DNA from: Chlorophyllum brunneum
Lineage: Eukaryota > Basidiomycota > Agaricomycetes > Agaricales > Agaricaceae
Length of the DNA stretch: 64,000 nt
Assembly (NCBI GenBank): GCA_963576785.1
Contig: OY756139.1
Coordinates: 2,976,001-3,040,000, forward strand
Direction: 5' to 3'
Shown here: piece after piece, positions 21,632 to 32,573 of the stretch
Layout of the letters: each line of letters starts with the position of its first letter
Numbering within the stretch: position 1 is the stretch's first letter
Translations under genes and position numbers: made by a program
The notes under the pieces: generated by a model
What the model saw: only the letters and a program-made list of their open reading frames with translations
Databases searched by the model: none
What the model was told of the DNA's origin: nothing

Positions 21632-22696
21632 TTACATGAGATAATCAGCATCATCACGGTATGCGTATTCGTCGACGCTGCTTCTGCGATGCGAAGAGAG
21701 CTGAACAGCGAGAACGCCTGCGTTTCTGGGATCGGTTGTAGGAGAGTGCCCCAATGCGCGCAGATGTTTCTCGATTTCAGGTTTGAGTCTGGCATCACCA
21801 TTCTTAGAGTGGAGACCTTTGCCAACGATCAAACGGACTATTGGGTCACCCCGCGCCCGCGCCTGTTTCAGAGCGCGATCCGTAAAGGTGGTAGCTTCTT
21901 TGACGTACAGGCCATGCAGGTCGACTTTGCACGGTTCATTATCCTGTCATCAGGCTTGAATACAACGGGAACAGATGGCAAGGCAGTTTACGAACCCTGT
22001 TGTTTTCTGGAATGGATGTATTAGTCTTGGTACTTAGAGGGGGGAAAGAAGAAAACGTGGTATACGTACCGGCAAAAATCCACTCGCTGGCTTTTTTATT
22101 CATGTCCTCCATACGCGTCTTGTACTGGTTGGCTATATTGGACAATTCCTTGGCGCGGGTGTGGTTGCCATTGTTGTAGGCCGTCTTGCTATCGTCAAAA
22201 TACTTTGACATAAGATCGCCTGCCTTCTTGGCTGCGTTGCGGAGGGAGACATAATACGAATCTCGGTCGTCAGTATCATCCGAGTTCTGCAATCAACCGC
22301 GCAAGAAGGTCAGTTGGTTCTACGATGGAAGGCATTACGGCAGACCTCGTTGTATGACACAGCCTCCGCGTAAACCGTCTTTGAATGCTGTTGAGGGACA
22401 GGCGGTTGGTACAACTTTACGGGAGAAGAGGACTGGGGCTGGCGAAGGATTTGCTGAGGAGGAAGCTGCTGGAGCTTTGGTTCCCTTTGAACGGGGGGTC
22501 GTTGCTGCCACTGCCGTTGGGATCGACATTCTGAACACTCGCACTGTGTTTGGTAGTAACGACGTTGATCATGCTGAGGGGGAGAGGGAGGAGGAGAACG
22601 AGGAGGCGGAGACCCAGATTTATCATCCCCAAAGAAGATCTGGTATAGCGCAGTGGCGACCCCAGCCGCTATGATAAGGGATTTCAAGAAAGCCAT
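21632..22696 (-). CDS. DUF1771-Smr protein with N-terminal membrane anchor (paralogue 3)
   Basis: Starts MAFLKSLIIAAGVATALYQI at 22696. A Pro/Gln/Cys-bearing linker (CECSECRSQRQW) and SPVKLYQPPVPQQ follow. Exon 1 ends ...YNEV with the same donor context (GTCTGCCGTAATG) as paralogue 2. The DUF1771 helix reads YYVSLRNAAKKAGDLMSKYF ... NKKASEWIFAG. The Smr domain reads CKVDLHGLYVKEATTFTDRA, RLIVGKGLHSKNGDARLKPE and TDPRNAGVLAVQL. An extra acidic tail of about 18 residues ends DYADYLM-like at 21632. It is closest to paralogue 2 in order, exon borders and Smr sequence, which points to local tandem duplication. Role unknown; RNA binding or endonuclease activity is inferred from the domain. Confidence 0.82.
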
Positions 22697-23199
22697 CTCG
22701 TCGATGACCTGAGGGAGAAGGAAGAGGTAGAAGAGAAAGGGATAGAGACGCGGGCGGCTCTCTGGACGTTCGGAGATGCAAACCAGACACGAGGGGCAGT
22801 TGGCGCTTAGGCGCATACGCATCAACTCGATCCATCAATGTATCACGATACCATCATGGGAACGCGCCTTTGACAGAGGGGCAAAAGTATAGCGGGGGAA
22901 GACAAAGATAACGTTGTATGTGTGAAGGATAGCCACCGAACGACCAACCAAGTTGTCAGTGGGTGGTTTCTTGGAAGCAATTAGAGTCCTTTGGCCGGAG
23001 ATTGTATCACCATGGGTTCCTTAGATGCACAAAATAATGGTTTCATCCTCTTTAGCGAAGAGTCATAGAATTCCGATTCTCCGTAGATTCGATTCTGGTG
23101 GCCGAACCAACGGACGACGCATCCTAACACGTAACAATCTCCATAATGATTCTGCTGTCCTCCCTTCTCGAAACTGAGCAGGGCTGCTCAGGGAGACGT
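22697..23199. other. Intergenic, promoter of Smr paralogue 3
   Basis: No gene seen. Short open frames lack any domain signature. Confidence 0.55.
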
Positions 23200-23661
23200 T
23201 CACATTTTTGTAAGTCCGGCCAACAGATCATCGACCGAGTCAGTTTTTGGGTTCATGGCGCTGGAGGAGATCGTTTTTGGTTGCTGCACCTAAAATTTAT
23301 CAGTACGAATAATTCACCTGTCAATAAAGAAGGCACACCAGATAGACAGCTTGGACTTGACAAGCTTGACAGTCCAGGCTCTCGCGAAGCTGGTCGTTTT
23401 TAAATTTCGTTGCCGACTTCTGCTTCTTTTTAAACGCCTGCTTTGCGACGACCCGTTTTTTGCTAGACGACTGCAAATTTGCCCCCTGATTTTTCATGGT
23501 GTTTGGGAACAGGCTAGCTTGTGGAAGCCAGTCCGAGGAGGAGATCGAGTTTCGTAGTTTTTGACAGAAGCTTGGTGGAGAGACACGAGTCAGGGTGGGA
23601 ACTATAGTGATTACGTACGCGCCTAGCACCGTCCTCTCTTCCTCTTCACTGTCGACGGCAT
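23200..23661 (-). CDS. Small lysine-rich (probably nuclear/nucleolar) protein, unknown
   Basis: Tentative three-exon model. MPSTVKRKRGR starts at 23661. Exon 2 carries FCQKLRNSISSSDWLPQ and the strongly basic SSKKRVVAKQAFKKKQKSAT. Exon 3 ends TDSVDDLLAGLTKM before the stop at 23200. The acidic-hydrophobic DDLLAGL end and Lys-rich middle look like ribosome-biogenesis or nuclear proteins, but I cannot name the family. The first intron donor (GTGCTA) is weak, and the second intron has alternative donors. It is divergent from YSH1, with about 100 nt between starts. An alternative reading is that only exon 2 is real. Confidence 0.45.
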
Positions 23662-23760
23662 TGACACGACCAGAACCACAAAGTCAGTCACCAGCTAATC
23701 ACACGGAAGAGTAAGAAACTCCAAAGGCATAAAAAAAACCCACTCTGCTGCTACGAAAAA

Positions 23761-26700
23761 ATGGCTGATTCGGCGACTTTGAGCGTGACGATGCTCGGTG
23801 CGGGTCAGGAAGTCGGGAGATCCTGTTGTGTATTGCAGTACCGCGGAAAAACAATAGTCTGCGATACAGGTGTGCATCCGGCGTACAGTGGCATGGCGTC
23901 ATTGCCCTTTATTGATGATTTGGACTGGAGCACCGTGGATGCTATTCTTATTACCCAGTGAGTCGCCTCTGTGAGGGACGCAGCATCGGAGCATTGAACT
24001 GTCTGGTGTTAGTTTTCACTTGGACCATGCCGCGGCCTTGACATATATCACCGAGAAAGTATGTGCGTCTTTTGTGTTTCCAGGATTCTAGTTTACCCAT
24101 GAATTATCCAGACAAACTTCAAAGATGGGAAGGGCAAGGTGTATATGACCCATCCAACGAAAGCCGTGCACAAGTTCATGATGCAGGACTTTGTACGGAC
24201 AAGGCGAGCTTTTCATTTTGCTTGCAGAATCTGCGCTCATATTGATCCCACAGCTCATCGTCTTCGGATGCACTCTTCTCACCTTTGGACATGCAAATGT
24301 CGCTGGCCTCCATCCTCCCCGTCTCCGCTCACCAACTTATCACAGTTTGCCCTGGTGTCTCCTTCATCCCGTACCATGCCGGACACGTCCTTGGAGCATG
24401 CATGTTCCTCATCGACATCGCTGGCCTCAGGATACTCTACACGGGCGATTACTCTCGAGAAGAAGACCGTCACCTTGTAAAGGCTGAACTCCCACCCATC
24501 CGCCCGGACGTTTTAGTCGTCGAGAGTACTTACGGCGTGCATACCGGTGAAAGCCGAGAAGAAAAAGAGCTTCGGTTTACGACTCTCGTACATTCGATCA
24601 TCCGACGGGGCGGGCACGTGTTACTACCGACTTTTGCGCTCGGGAGGGCACAGGAGTTGTTGCTGATTCTAGATGAATACTGGAAGAAACATCCGGATTT
24701 GCACAATGTGCCGATATATTATGCGTCTGGTCTAGCGAGGAAGTGTATGGCCGTTTATCAGACGTATATTCATACAATGAACGCGAATATTCGGTCAAGG
24801 TTTGCACGACGGGATAATCCTTTTGTTTTCAAGTGTGTATTTCTGATTAGTCCCTTTGTGTGTATGGGTACTGACTTTCGCATACAAGACATATCTCCAA
24901 CGTACCACAAACAAGAGGTTGGGAAAAGAAAATTGCTGATGGACCTCCGTGTGTTGTACTCGCCAGTCCCGGTTTTATGCAAGTAGGGCCAAGCCGTGAA
25001 CTCTTTGAACTCTGGGCACCGGATGCCCGCAACGGTCTCATTATCACTGGTTATTCTATCGAAGGAACGTTGGCTAGGGTAAGTTCGGTGGTACGGGGCA
25101 TCTCATCTATCTTTTGCTTTGTATATACACTATGTATTGCAATGGACACGTTTTCTTTTTCCCATTCCCCGCCCATTGTGAATCCCTCTGAGCGACACGA
25201 ACTCAAGCTTATTATTATCTATCCTTCCAGGATATTATGACAGAACCGGAAGAGTTCACCTCTCTCAAGGGGGCAATTATACTCAGGCGGATATCCGTAG
25301 ACGAAATCTCGTTCAGCGCGCATGTTGATTATGCCCAGAACTCGGAGTTTATTGAACAGGTCAAGGCTCAACATGTAGTGCGTCTCCACTTTAAAAAATA
25401 ACGACCTCCGATATCATACTCACCCTGGTTATGACAGGTGTTGGTGCATGGTGAATCAACTGGTATGGGCCGTTTGAGGGCCGCGATGCAGTCAAAGTTC
25501 AAGGAGAGGGATGAGGATGTCAAGATACATACACCAAGAAACCTCGAGACGCTGAATTTATCCTTTAGAGGTGAACGTGTTGCCAAGGTCCGTATTTTGT
25601 TCGATGTTCTATCAAAACGGAAAGTTAACTTGACTTGCTGTACTCAACTCCTGATCCACACATCTCTCTGATCTTTCTCGTGCCCTCCGTCCGTCCAACG
25701 CGGGTGGTTGACATACATCTGGGGCGCGCTGAAAAAAAACCTCAACAATCATCACATTGTTCCATCATGACATGACAAAAACCCGTTCTAGGCAATAGGA
25801 ACTCTAGCGGATAAGCCACCTCAAACGAACGACGTCATTTCTGGATTATTAGTGGCGAAGGATTATTCGTATACACTTCTTGACCCTAGGGATTTGAGAG
25901 ATTTTGCGGGGTTGACGACGTGTACGTTGACGCAGAGACAGAGACTGGTGTTGGGTGTTGGTTGGGAGCTTGTGAGATGGCATTTGGAAGGAATGTTTGG
26001 AAAGGTGGAGGAGGGTTTGGATAAAGATGGGGTTCCTACTATGCGGGTACGTGTGGTTCAGATTTCAGTTTTTTTTTTCTTTTTTGGAGTTGAAAAATAC
26101 TGATGGGTAAGTGAAGGTTATGGGCGTTGTGGATGTAAAACATACAGGAGAGCACGAGTTGATTTTGGAGTGGGAGTCGAGCTCGAGTAGTGACATGATT
26201 GCAGATTCCACACTGGCCCTTATCACGGGAATTGATAAAAGCCCGGCTTCTGTTAAACGTGCGTTAAAAATTGTCGTGTAGTCCGGGATGGGATGTAGTG
26301 CTGATCTACACATGACCATCCTCTATTTTCTCCTCTCCTATAGTAACGACACAGCAACAACACTCTCATGGTCACTTGCACAAACATAAACATCCCCATG
26401 CAAACGCGGAAGGAGAATTGTCATCGATGACAAGGGTACAACGACTAGCTATGTTTCTCGAAGCCCATTTCGGGGAAGTAGAGTTTCATCAACCAGATGA
26501 AGGGTCTGATTCGGAAGAGAGGGAACAGGGAGAGAGAAGTGATGAAGAAGCATCTTTGTTGGTCAGACTTGATGAAGCAGATGCGAGGATTGATTTGATC
26601 TCTTTGGTGAGTGGTGTATGTGCACAATCAAAGAAACGATCAGGATTTAACTTGTTTCGTTGTTATTGTTCTCTGGTGGGTCGTTTTTTTTTGACTCTTG

Positions 26701-27086
26701 GGTTGATTGATATGCTTTTTTCGTTGTTGTGGGTGTTGGTCGTTCTGTTGGTTGGTTTTTGTTGAATCACGGCGCGTTTGATTGTTGTTGGCTTTGGGTG
26801 GGAATTTGTGTGGTGGTTTGTTGATTAGACGGTGACGAGTTCGAATGAAGCGCTCAAGAGGCGTGTAGAGGCGGTTTTGGATATGGCTGTGACGACGGTC
26901 AGTTCGTTGAGTGAGGCGTTTAGTTCTGGAGTTCCTGTTGCTAGTGACGACGGAGCGTTGACGCAAGAGAAGTTGGAGAAGGTACCCGAGCCGGAGCAAG
27001 ATGAGAATAGTGGTGTTGTTGCTGTTGTTGAGGCTGTTACTAATGAAGATGTCAGGGTGGTTGAGAGTAATGGTAGTCAGGCTTAG
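23761..27086 (+). CDS. YSH1: mRNA 3'-end processing endonuclease Ysh1/CPSF73
   Basis: Zinc-dependent metallo-beta-lactamase/beta-CASP nuclease that cleaves pre-mRNA at the poly(A) site within CPF/CPSF. The N-terminus has [17 protein letters not shown], then [14 protein letters not shown] (HxHxDH zinc motif, His completed across an intron), [138 protein letters not shown] and [18 protein letters not shown]. The C-terminal domain follows with [17 protein letters not shown] and [15 protein letters not shown]. All catalytic residues are present. Intron 24204-24253 is GC-AG (see findings). The C-terminal region carries an unusual His-rich run ([18 protein letters not shown] at about 26350-26405). 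The stop is at 27086. Confidence 0.92.
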
Positions 27087-27440
27087 GGGGCCGATTGTGT
27101 AGATGCGAAGCTTCGGAAGATTGTGATCTTGTTCGGTAGTAGAGTACAGGGTAGTGATAGATATATCGGATCTGGTAATGCAAGAGTCCAAAGAGTCATA
27201 AGAAAAGGTCGTCATGGTCATCATATGAATAACAATTGTCCGCAGTTCGTCACCGAGTAATAGATGAGCAAGGATATCATGTCATATACCGGGGTATAAG
27301 CGGCCGGGGCGTGTTTTACGAGGAGTTCGTTGGGCGTTTCCAGGGTAGATGATGGCCGTAAACAATTAACTGTGGGTGATGCTGCAGGTACAATGAATTG
27401 GCGGACCATCAGAATGAAATGAATTGAGGTCAAGGGATGA
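27087..27440. other. Convergent gap YSH1 / 4-TM protein
   Basis: A 354 nt 3' flanking region. A reverse-strand frame at 27221-27538 overlaps the 4-TM gene's end and is not called. Confidence 0.5.
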
Positions 27441-27974
27441 TTATGCATACCTCCACTGTGATGATGTTGCGCTTGGTTTCCATGTCCACTTCTCCTTGTA
27501 ACGGAGACGTTGTCTGTGTTTGTATATTTGCACAGCAATTACGAGCAGCAGGGCGGTTTCGAGTAGTGAAACAGCGCTAGCAGCAATCATCGCCCATCCA
27601 CGGCCGGTGGGTGCCGACGGTATGTGGCCAAGGAAAAGCTTGACGGTATCGAGTAGGAGCACTGCGAGTACGGCTGTCCATACGGCAGCAGTGAGAAAGT
27701 AGCTGACGACGATTGACACGGAGAAAACACGGAGGGAGTGTGCGGCGTTCTCTTCTGTGTTGGAGAGGAGGATGAAGATGGCATGGAGGGTCAAGGTGAG
27801 GATGAAAGCCACTGGGACGATCCAAAGAGCTGGGGATACTGCGATAACGAAGGCAGCCACGGCGACGACGAAGGCGGAGAAGAGAAGAGAGGCGCAGAGG
27901 AGGGGGAGGAAGGGGTAAGGGAGAGAGAGGTTCATGGCATGGGCGAGGGCGCAGATGGGAGGTCCTCTGTCCAT
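27441..27974 (-). CDS. Four-transmembrane protein of unknown function
   Basis: Single-exon frame of 177 residues starting MDRGPPICALAHAMNLSLPY at 27974. Four hydrophobic segments can be marked at about residues 18-42, 46-68, 82-108 and 125-147. The C-terminal tail is basic and aromatic (YKHRQRLRYKEKWTWK). An internal Met at position 14 could be the true start, because it directly precedes the first helix. Size and layout resemble small fungal MARVEL-like or tetraspan proteins, but no diagnostic motif is present. It is head-to-head with the AND-1 gene, with about 95 nt between starts. Confidence 0.65.
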   Translation of the reverse strand: MDRGPPICALAHAMNLSLPYPFLPLLCASLLFSAFVVAVAAFVIAVSPALWIVPVAFILTLTLHAIFILLSNTEENAAHSLRVFSVSIVVSYFLTAAVWTAVLAVLLLDTVKLFLGHIPSAPTGRGWAMIAASAVSLLETALLLVIAVQIYKHRQRLRYKEKWTWKPSATSSQWRYA

Positions 27975-28069
27975 CCATCGTTAAGTAGTCCCAGCCTAGA
28001 TAGCATCACTCCTATTATTAGCCCGCGTCACAGTCGCGCTACGTCACGCGCTCTCCTCGCGTCTCCCCA

Positions 28070-31000
28070 ATGAACTCCTCCAACGTCGTCTCAAATCCTG
28101 CCCATCCCGACGGCTACACCTGCCTCACCTTCTCGCCAGACGGCTCGTCAGTTTGTCCTTCTCGTGCGCCATGACTAGACTAACCCCCCACAGATATGTA
28201 TATACTGGGGGCACCGACTACCTCGTTCGAATATGGTCCATTGACAATGACGGCACAAACGAACCAGAATCTGCCACAGACGCAGAACACGAAATCACCT
28301 CCCTCTCTGCTTCTGTATGTTTCTTGGGGCGTCGATCAATTGTCCCTGACACCGCTTCTCTAGCACGACTTTTGGCTCTCGGCGAGCGACGATCTGGTCA
28401 GGAGATACGTGAAACACGAAAACCAGCTGCATGGCTTTGTTACCAACGCAAATGGTGTCCGCATTCGCTCCGTTGCTATTGATCCAAGAGGGAAGAGGAT
28501 AGCAGTTGCCTCCGAGTTGCGTCTTTGCTATTGTGTTTATTCCTCCCGTCCTAATCGTCTCCTGTAGTGAACTATTCATCAAAATCATAGATGCAGAAGA
28601 CAACTCTGTTGTCCAGAAGCTCGAAGGCCATACCAAGGGTGTTAGACGGGTATCATGGGACCCCACAAGCAGCTATTTGGTACATCGCTTAGTTCTTTCT
28701 CAACTTGGTCACCAAATACTTTGACAGACTTCCTGTGGCTCTGATGGAAAAATTCTCGTTTGGAATATGTCAACTGAACAATCTAGGCTCGAAACCACCA
28801 TTGACGGGATCATCCCTGCCATAGCAGATCAAGAGTGGGATCCTTCCCTCGAACGAATCCCCCAATCTCATGCTTCTCTAGATCAAACGAATTCTTGCTC
28901 CACGATTGTTCTGTAGTGTGGCATCCGTCCGGCCAGCATTTCTTCGCCATTTCCCGGACACACGGTGATTTTTCGCCTCGTTTCTTTACCCCCCAATAGT
29001 CTGAACGCTATCTCTGCAGAAATTGTGACAATAAATAAATTTGATTGGGCTAGGAGTTCAACATTCAGCGACAAGGACGTCACGGGCGCAGTAACCGCGC
29101 TTGCCATCTCGCCCAATGGCGTCTATCTTGCTTCGGCATGCCAGTCAAACGTGTACATCTGGTCCACACAAACCCGGCGTCTTGTCACACAGTAATAGTT
29201 CACCGATTCTATTCGTTTCCGTTGACTCAGAAAATTTTTATTAGACACACTGCCAAGCAGAGTGGCACCGTTATTACCTCCCTAGCGTGGTGTCCCAAAA
29301 AAAATCACCTGGCATGGACGGACAATAATGGTGAATTTTTCCAGTGGCACAAACCGTTATCAGATGCCCAGCCAGATCCTATCAAGAAGAGTGGTGTAAC
29401 GAACAATTCCACGACACTTGCATTGAAGCATAGAACGGGTCTAGACTTGTTCGGTGAAGAGCCAGTGGACGTAGGAGCGCCAACGCCAGGGGACGACGTC
29501 GAACTCGAGGCTGGGGCGGTCGAGGCCGATGATTATGATAATTGGATTGTTGACGATCTCGGAGGTGGGTTACTAGAAGAACCTGCCCCGGGCGGTAAGG
29601 GTGATGGCTACATCAAAGAAATGGGTAAATATTTGACATTCGTTCTTGTTCGGTACCACAAAAATTGGTGGCTGAAACACGAGAATTTTCGCAGTTAGCA
29701 TCACAAAAGCGCAACCTCCATTCCAACCAGGATCAACACCAATGGACAATAAAAAGTGTTTCTTGGGTACGAGTTGCAGCACTACTTCGAATGTATTGAT
29801 CCCTTACTCTGCCTTTTTGTATGTTCTCTTTACAGCGTACAACCTCATCGGTGTCATTGAAGTTACAGATCAGGAGACGCATCATATCATCAATGTTGAC
29901 TTTTTTGATCGCTCCACTCGCAAGAGTTATCACTTTACGGATAATTTTAAACACAATCTTGGGTACATCGGTAAGTATTTTTGTTCGGCAATGATTTCCC
30001 ATGTTTTACTGAACACATATCAAACTTCTCATCATCACAATAAAGGCGAAAGAGGTACCGTCTTCGCATGTCCACCAGAGGGTGAACATCCTGCCCAGGT
30101 ACTCTTCAAACCCTACGGCACTTGGACATCACAAAAAGAGTGGACGTATCAACTTAAGCGCAAAGAGTCACGTATTGTAGGCGTGGCAACTGGCGGTCTA
30201 TCCCCATCGTCCAGTCTTCGAGAAACGACGGACAGCGACCTGCAAGGATATGGTGACGTTGTGGTTGCCACTACTGAAGGTGACTTGACATTTCTCAGCG
30301 GAACGGGGAGGGAGCGGAGGATACTGGGTCTAGGTGGTGACTTTGTATCAATGGTAGCTGGATCCGAGTGGGTGTTTGTGGTGTATAGAGCGGGATCGAC
30401 AACAATTGATGGTGAGTACCCTTTCGGCTATCTTCTCACTGCCACTCTGATGCGTTTGGGATGCTTGTATTTTTTGCTGCTTTGGCAATGTGTTGTGTTG
30501 TCGCGATCATCGAATGATGTTATATGGCTGTTCTATTGTCGTTCCCTTGAATGCATCAAGGATCTCAAAACTTGTCGTACTGTATCATCAACTTTGATGA
30601 TTTTAGTGTGAGGCAGAGAGATATTCTACCACTGCCCAAGGGACACACATTGAAATGGATTGGATTGACAGATCAAGGTGTAAGTGCCTCACCTTGCCTA
30701 CAGCTCTAACCCGCCTGGTCAATCTGATCTGGTTTTTTCCTGCAGGCACCTGCTACATATGATTCGACGGGCTGTGTGCATGTTTTAACCAAGTTCAGAA
30801 CACCACATCATGCTTCATGGGCACGTATCCTCGATACGAATCTTTTGGAACGGAAACAAGGAAAGGATGAGTCGTATTGGCCTGTTGGAATTAGTGAGAA
30901 TACGTTCCATTGTTTGATTCTCAAGGTTCGTACTCTTTGTGCTTCGTGTTGATGATCTGTGACTGATGATTGTCCAGGGAAGACAAGAGTATCCTGGGTT

Positions 31001-32414
31001 TCCGAAACCGCTCATACAGGAACTACCGGTCACCTTACCTTTCAGACGAGACGAACCCAAGGAAGAAGCGTATGTCTAATCCCCATCTGCCGATTCCTCC
31101 AACGAAATAAACTGATTATATCTCAACTCACCCAGTCTCGAACGTCAACTCCTCTACACCCAAACATCCTTAGACCTCCTCTCTGAAGAACTAACAACAG
31201 AAGATATCGCATCCCGTGAACGCAACATCGATAAAGAACTCATTGTTCTCATCCAAGCAGCATGTAAATCCGAAAACAGCGCTCGCGCAATCGAACTAAC
31301 TAAACTATTACACCACCTACCTTCATTCGACGCCGCGATCAAGATTGCAGGGTTTTATCATCTTGTTGGGTTGAAAGAGAAATTGGAAGTTTTGAAAGTT
31401 GAGAGGGAAGAAGCTGAAGAGAGGTTGGAAGTGTTGAGAGAGAAAAGGAGACGATGGATGAAGATGACGAATGTGCCTAGGGAGATTGAGTTTTCGAAAC
31501 GGAATGGTAATGGAGGTCAGAGGTATGACCCGTTGGGAGATACGAGGCCTCCACCAGCGATTGAAAGACCTGGAATGTCGCGTGTCACGATGCCGGTGGT
31601 TGAGCGAACGAGGTTTAGCTCGATTACGCCTCAGGCTCAGGTTCAAGCTCAGACTCAGAGTCAAGGAGAGTCGCAAAGTTTGACGACGAGGAGTCCAAGC
31701 CCTGCACCGTGGGATGAACCCATTGCAAGTGGATCTTCGCCTGCTACTTTGGAAACAACCTCGGCGCAAAAGAGGAAAAGAAACGAGGTGGAGGATTTGA
31801 GTGGTGGTGATGCAAGTCAATCGTTTGATGTGTCTCTTATACCTCCACCCCCGAAACAGAGTATGTACCCTCTCTCTATTGATCGAGTAACTCACATCGT
31901 TGCTCGTCCTCGAAACCCAGAAACGAACCCATTTGCACGGAAACACAATGCTTCTAATTTAACCACCTCTCATAACCCATTCGGATCACGGTCTAAGAAT
32001 TCGGATGTGCCGAATGGAATAAGTGCCCGAGGATCAATCCAGAAGAGCGATAGTTTCTTTGATAAAGTTGAAGCTGCGGAATCATCATCGACTGTAGGCA
32101 AGAAGTCGAAGAAACTAGGATTCAAAACTTCTAAAGAGAAAGAGAAAGAAACAACTGGACCAAAGCAAGCAACGTTGTTCGGTATGATGCCACGTGCATT
32201 CCAGACTTCGCAAGCGTCACCCAAGAAACCGGTAGAGAAGCCGGCAACGATAGGTGTGGATGGTGATGATGATGGGATAGGTGAAGAGACGCAGGAGTTG
32301 TTGGATAACTATTCTGGAATGGAGTATGTTGAGGTTAGTGATAGTCAGATGACGTTGATGGATAGTCGGGGGTTAGAAGAGACGCAGCGGGATGAAGATA
32401 CTCAGATGGTTTAG
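28070..32414 (+). CDS. CTF4: Replisome hub protein AND-1/Ctf4/Mcl1
   Basis: Links the CMG helicase to DNA polymerase alpha and other clients at forks. The N-terminal WD40 propeller includes [105 protein letters not shown] and [20 protein letters not shown]. An acidic linker ([14 protein letters not shown]) leads to the SepB/Ctf4 trimerisation propeller ([60 protein letters not shown]). A helical bundle follows ([40 protein letters not shown]). The last 300 residues are disordered and basic, with [14 protein letters not shown], similar to a PIP-box (QxxLF..M), and an acidic end. About 14 exons. The start at 28070 is the first ATG of the propeller frame. Confidence 0.9.
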
Positions 32415-32573
32415 GAAACTATGTTTTATTTTTATTTTTTTACGGTGCTTAGATTGTATTTGTTACTTGCTGCCAGTTTAGGAGTTGCGACTATTAGTAT
32501 TACTAGCATATCCTGCACAACTCTAAAGAGTATCCAATCCAAAAGACAACATACACAACGCCCTCTTATGTCG

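Noticed and set aside
23040..23130. Possible tRNA B-box (GATTCGATTC)
   Set aside because: No matching A-box or cloverleaf could be formed.
26640..27224. 194-codon reverse frame opposite YSH1
   Set aside because: Antisense of YSH1 exon and intron sequence; Thr/Asn/His-rich low-complexity shadow.
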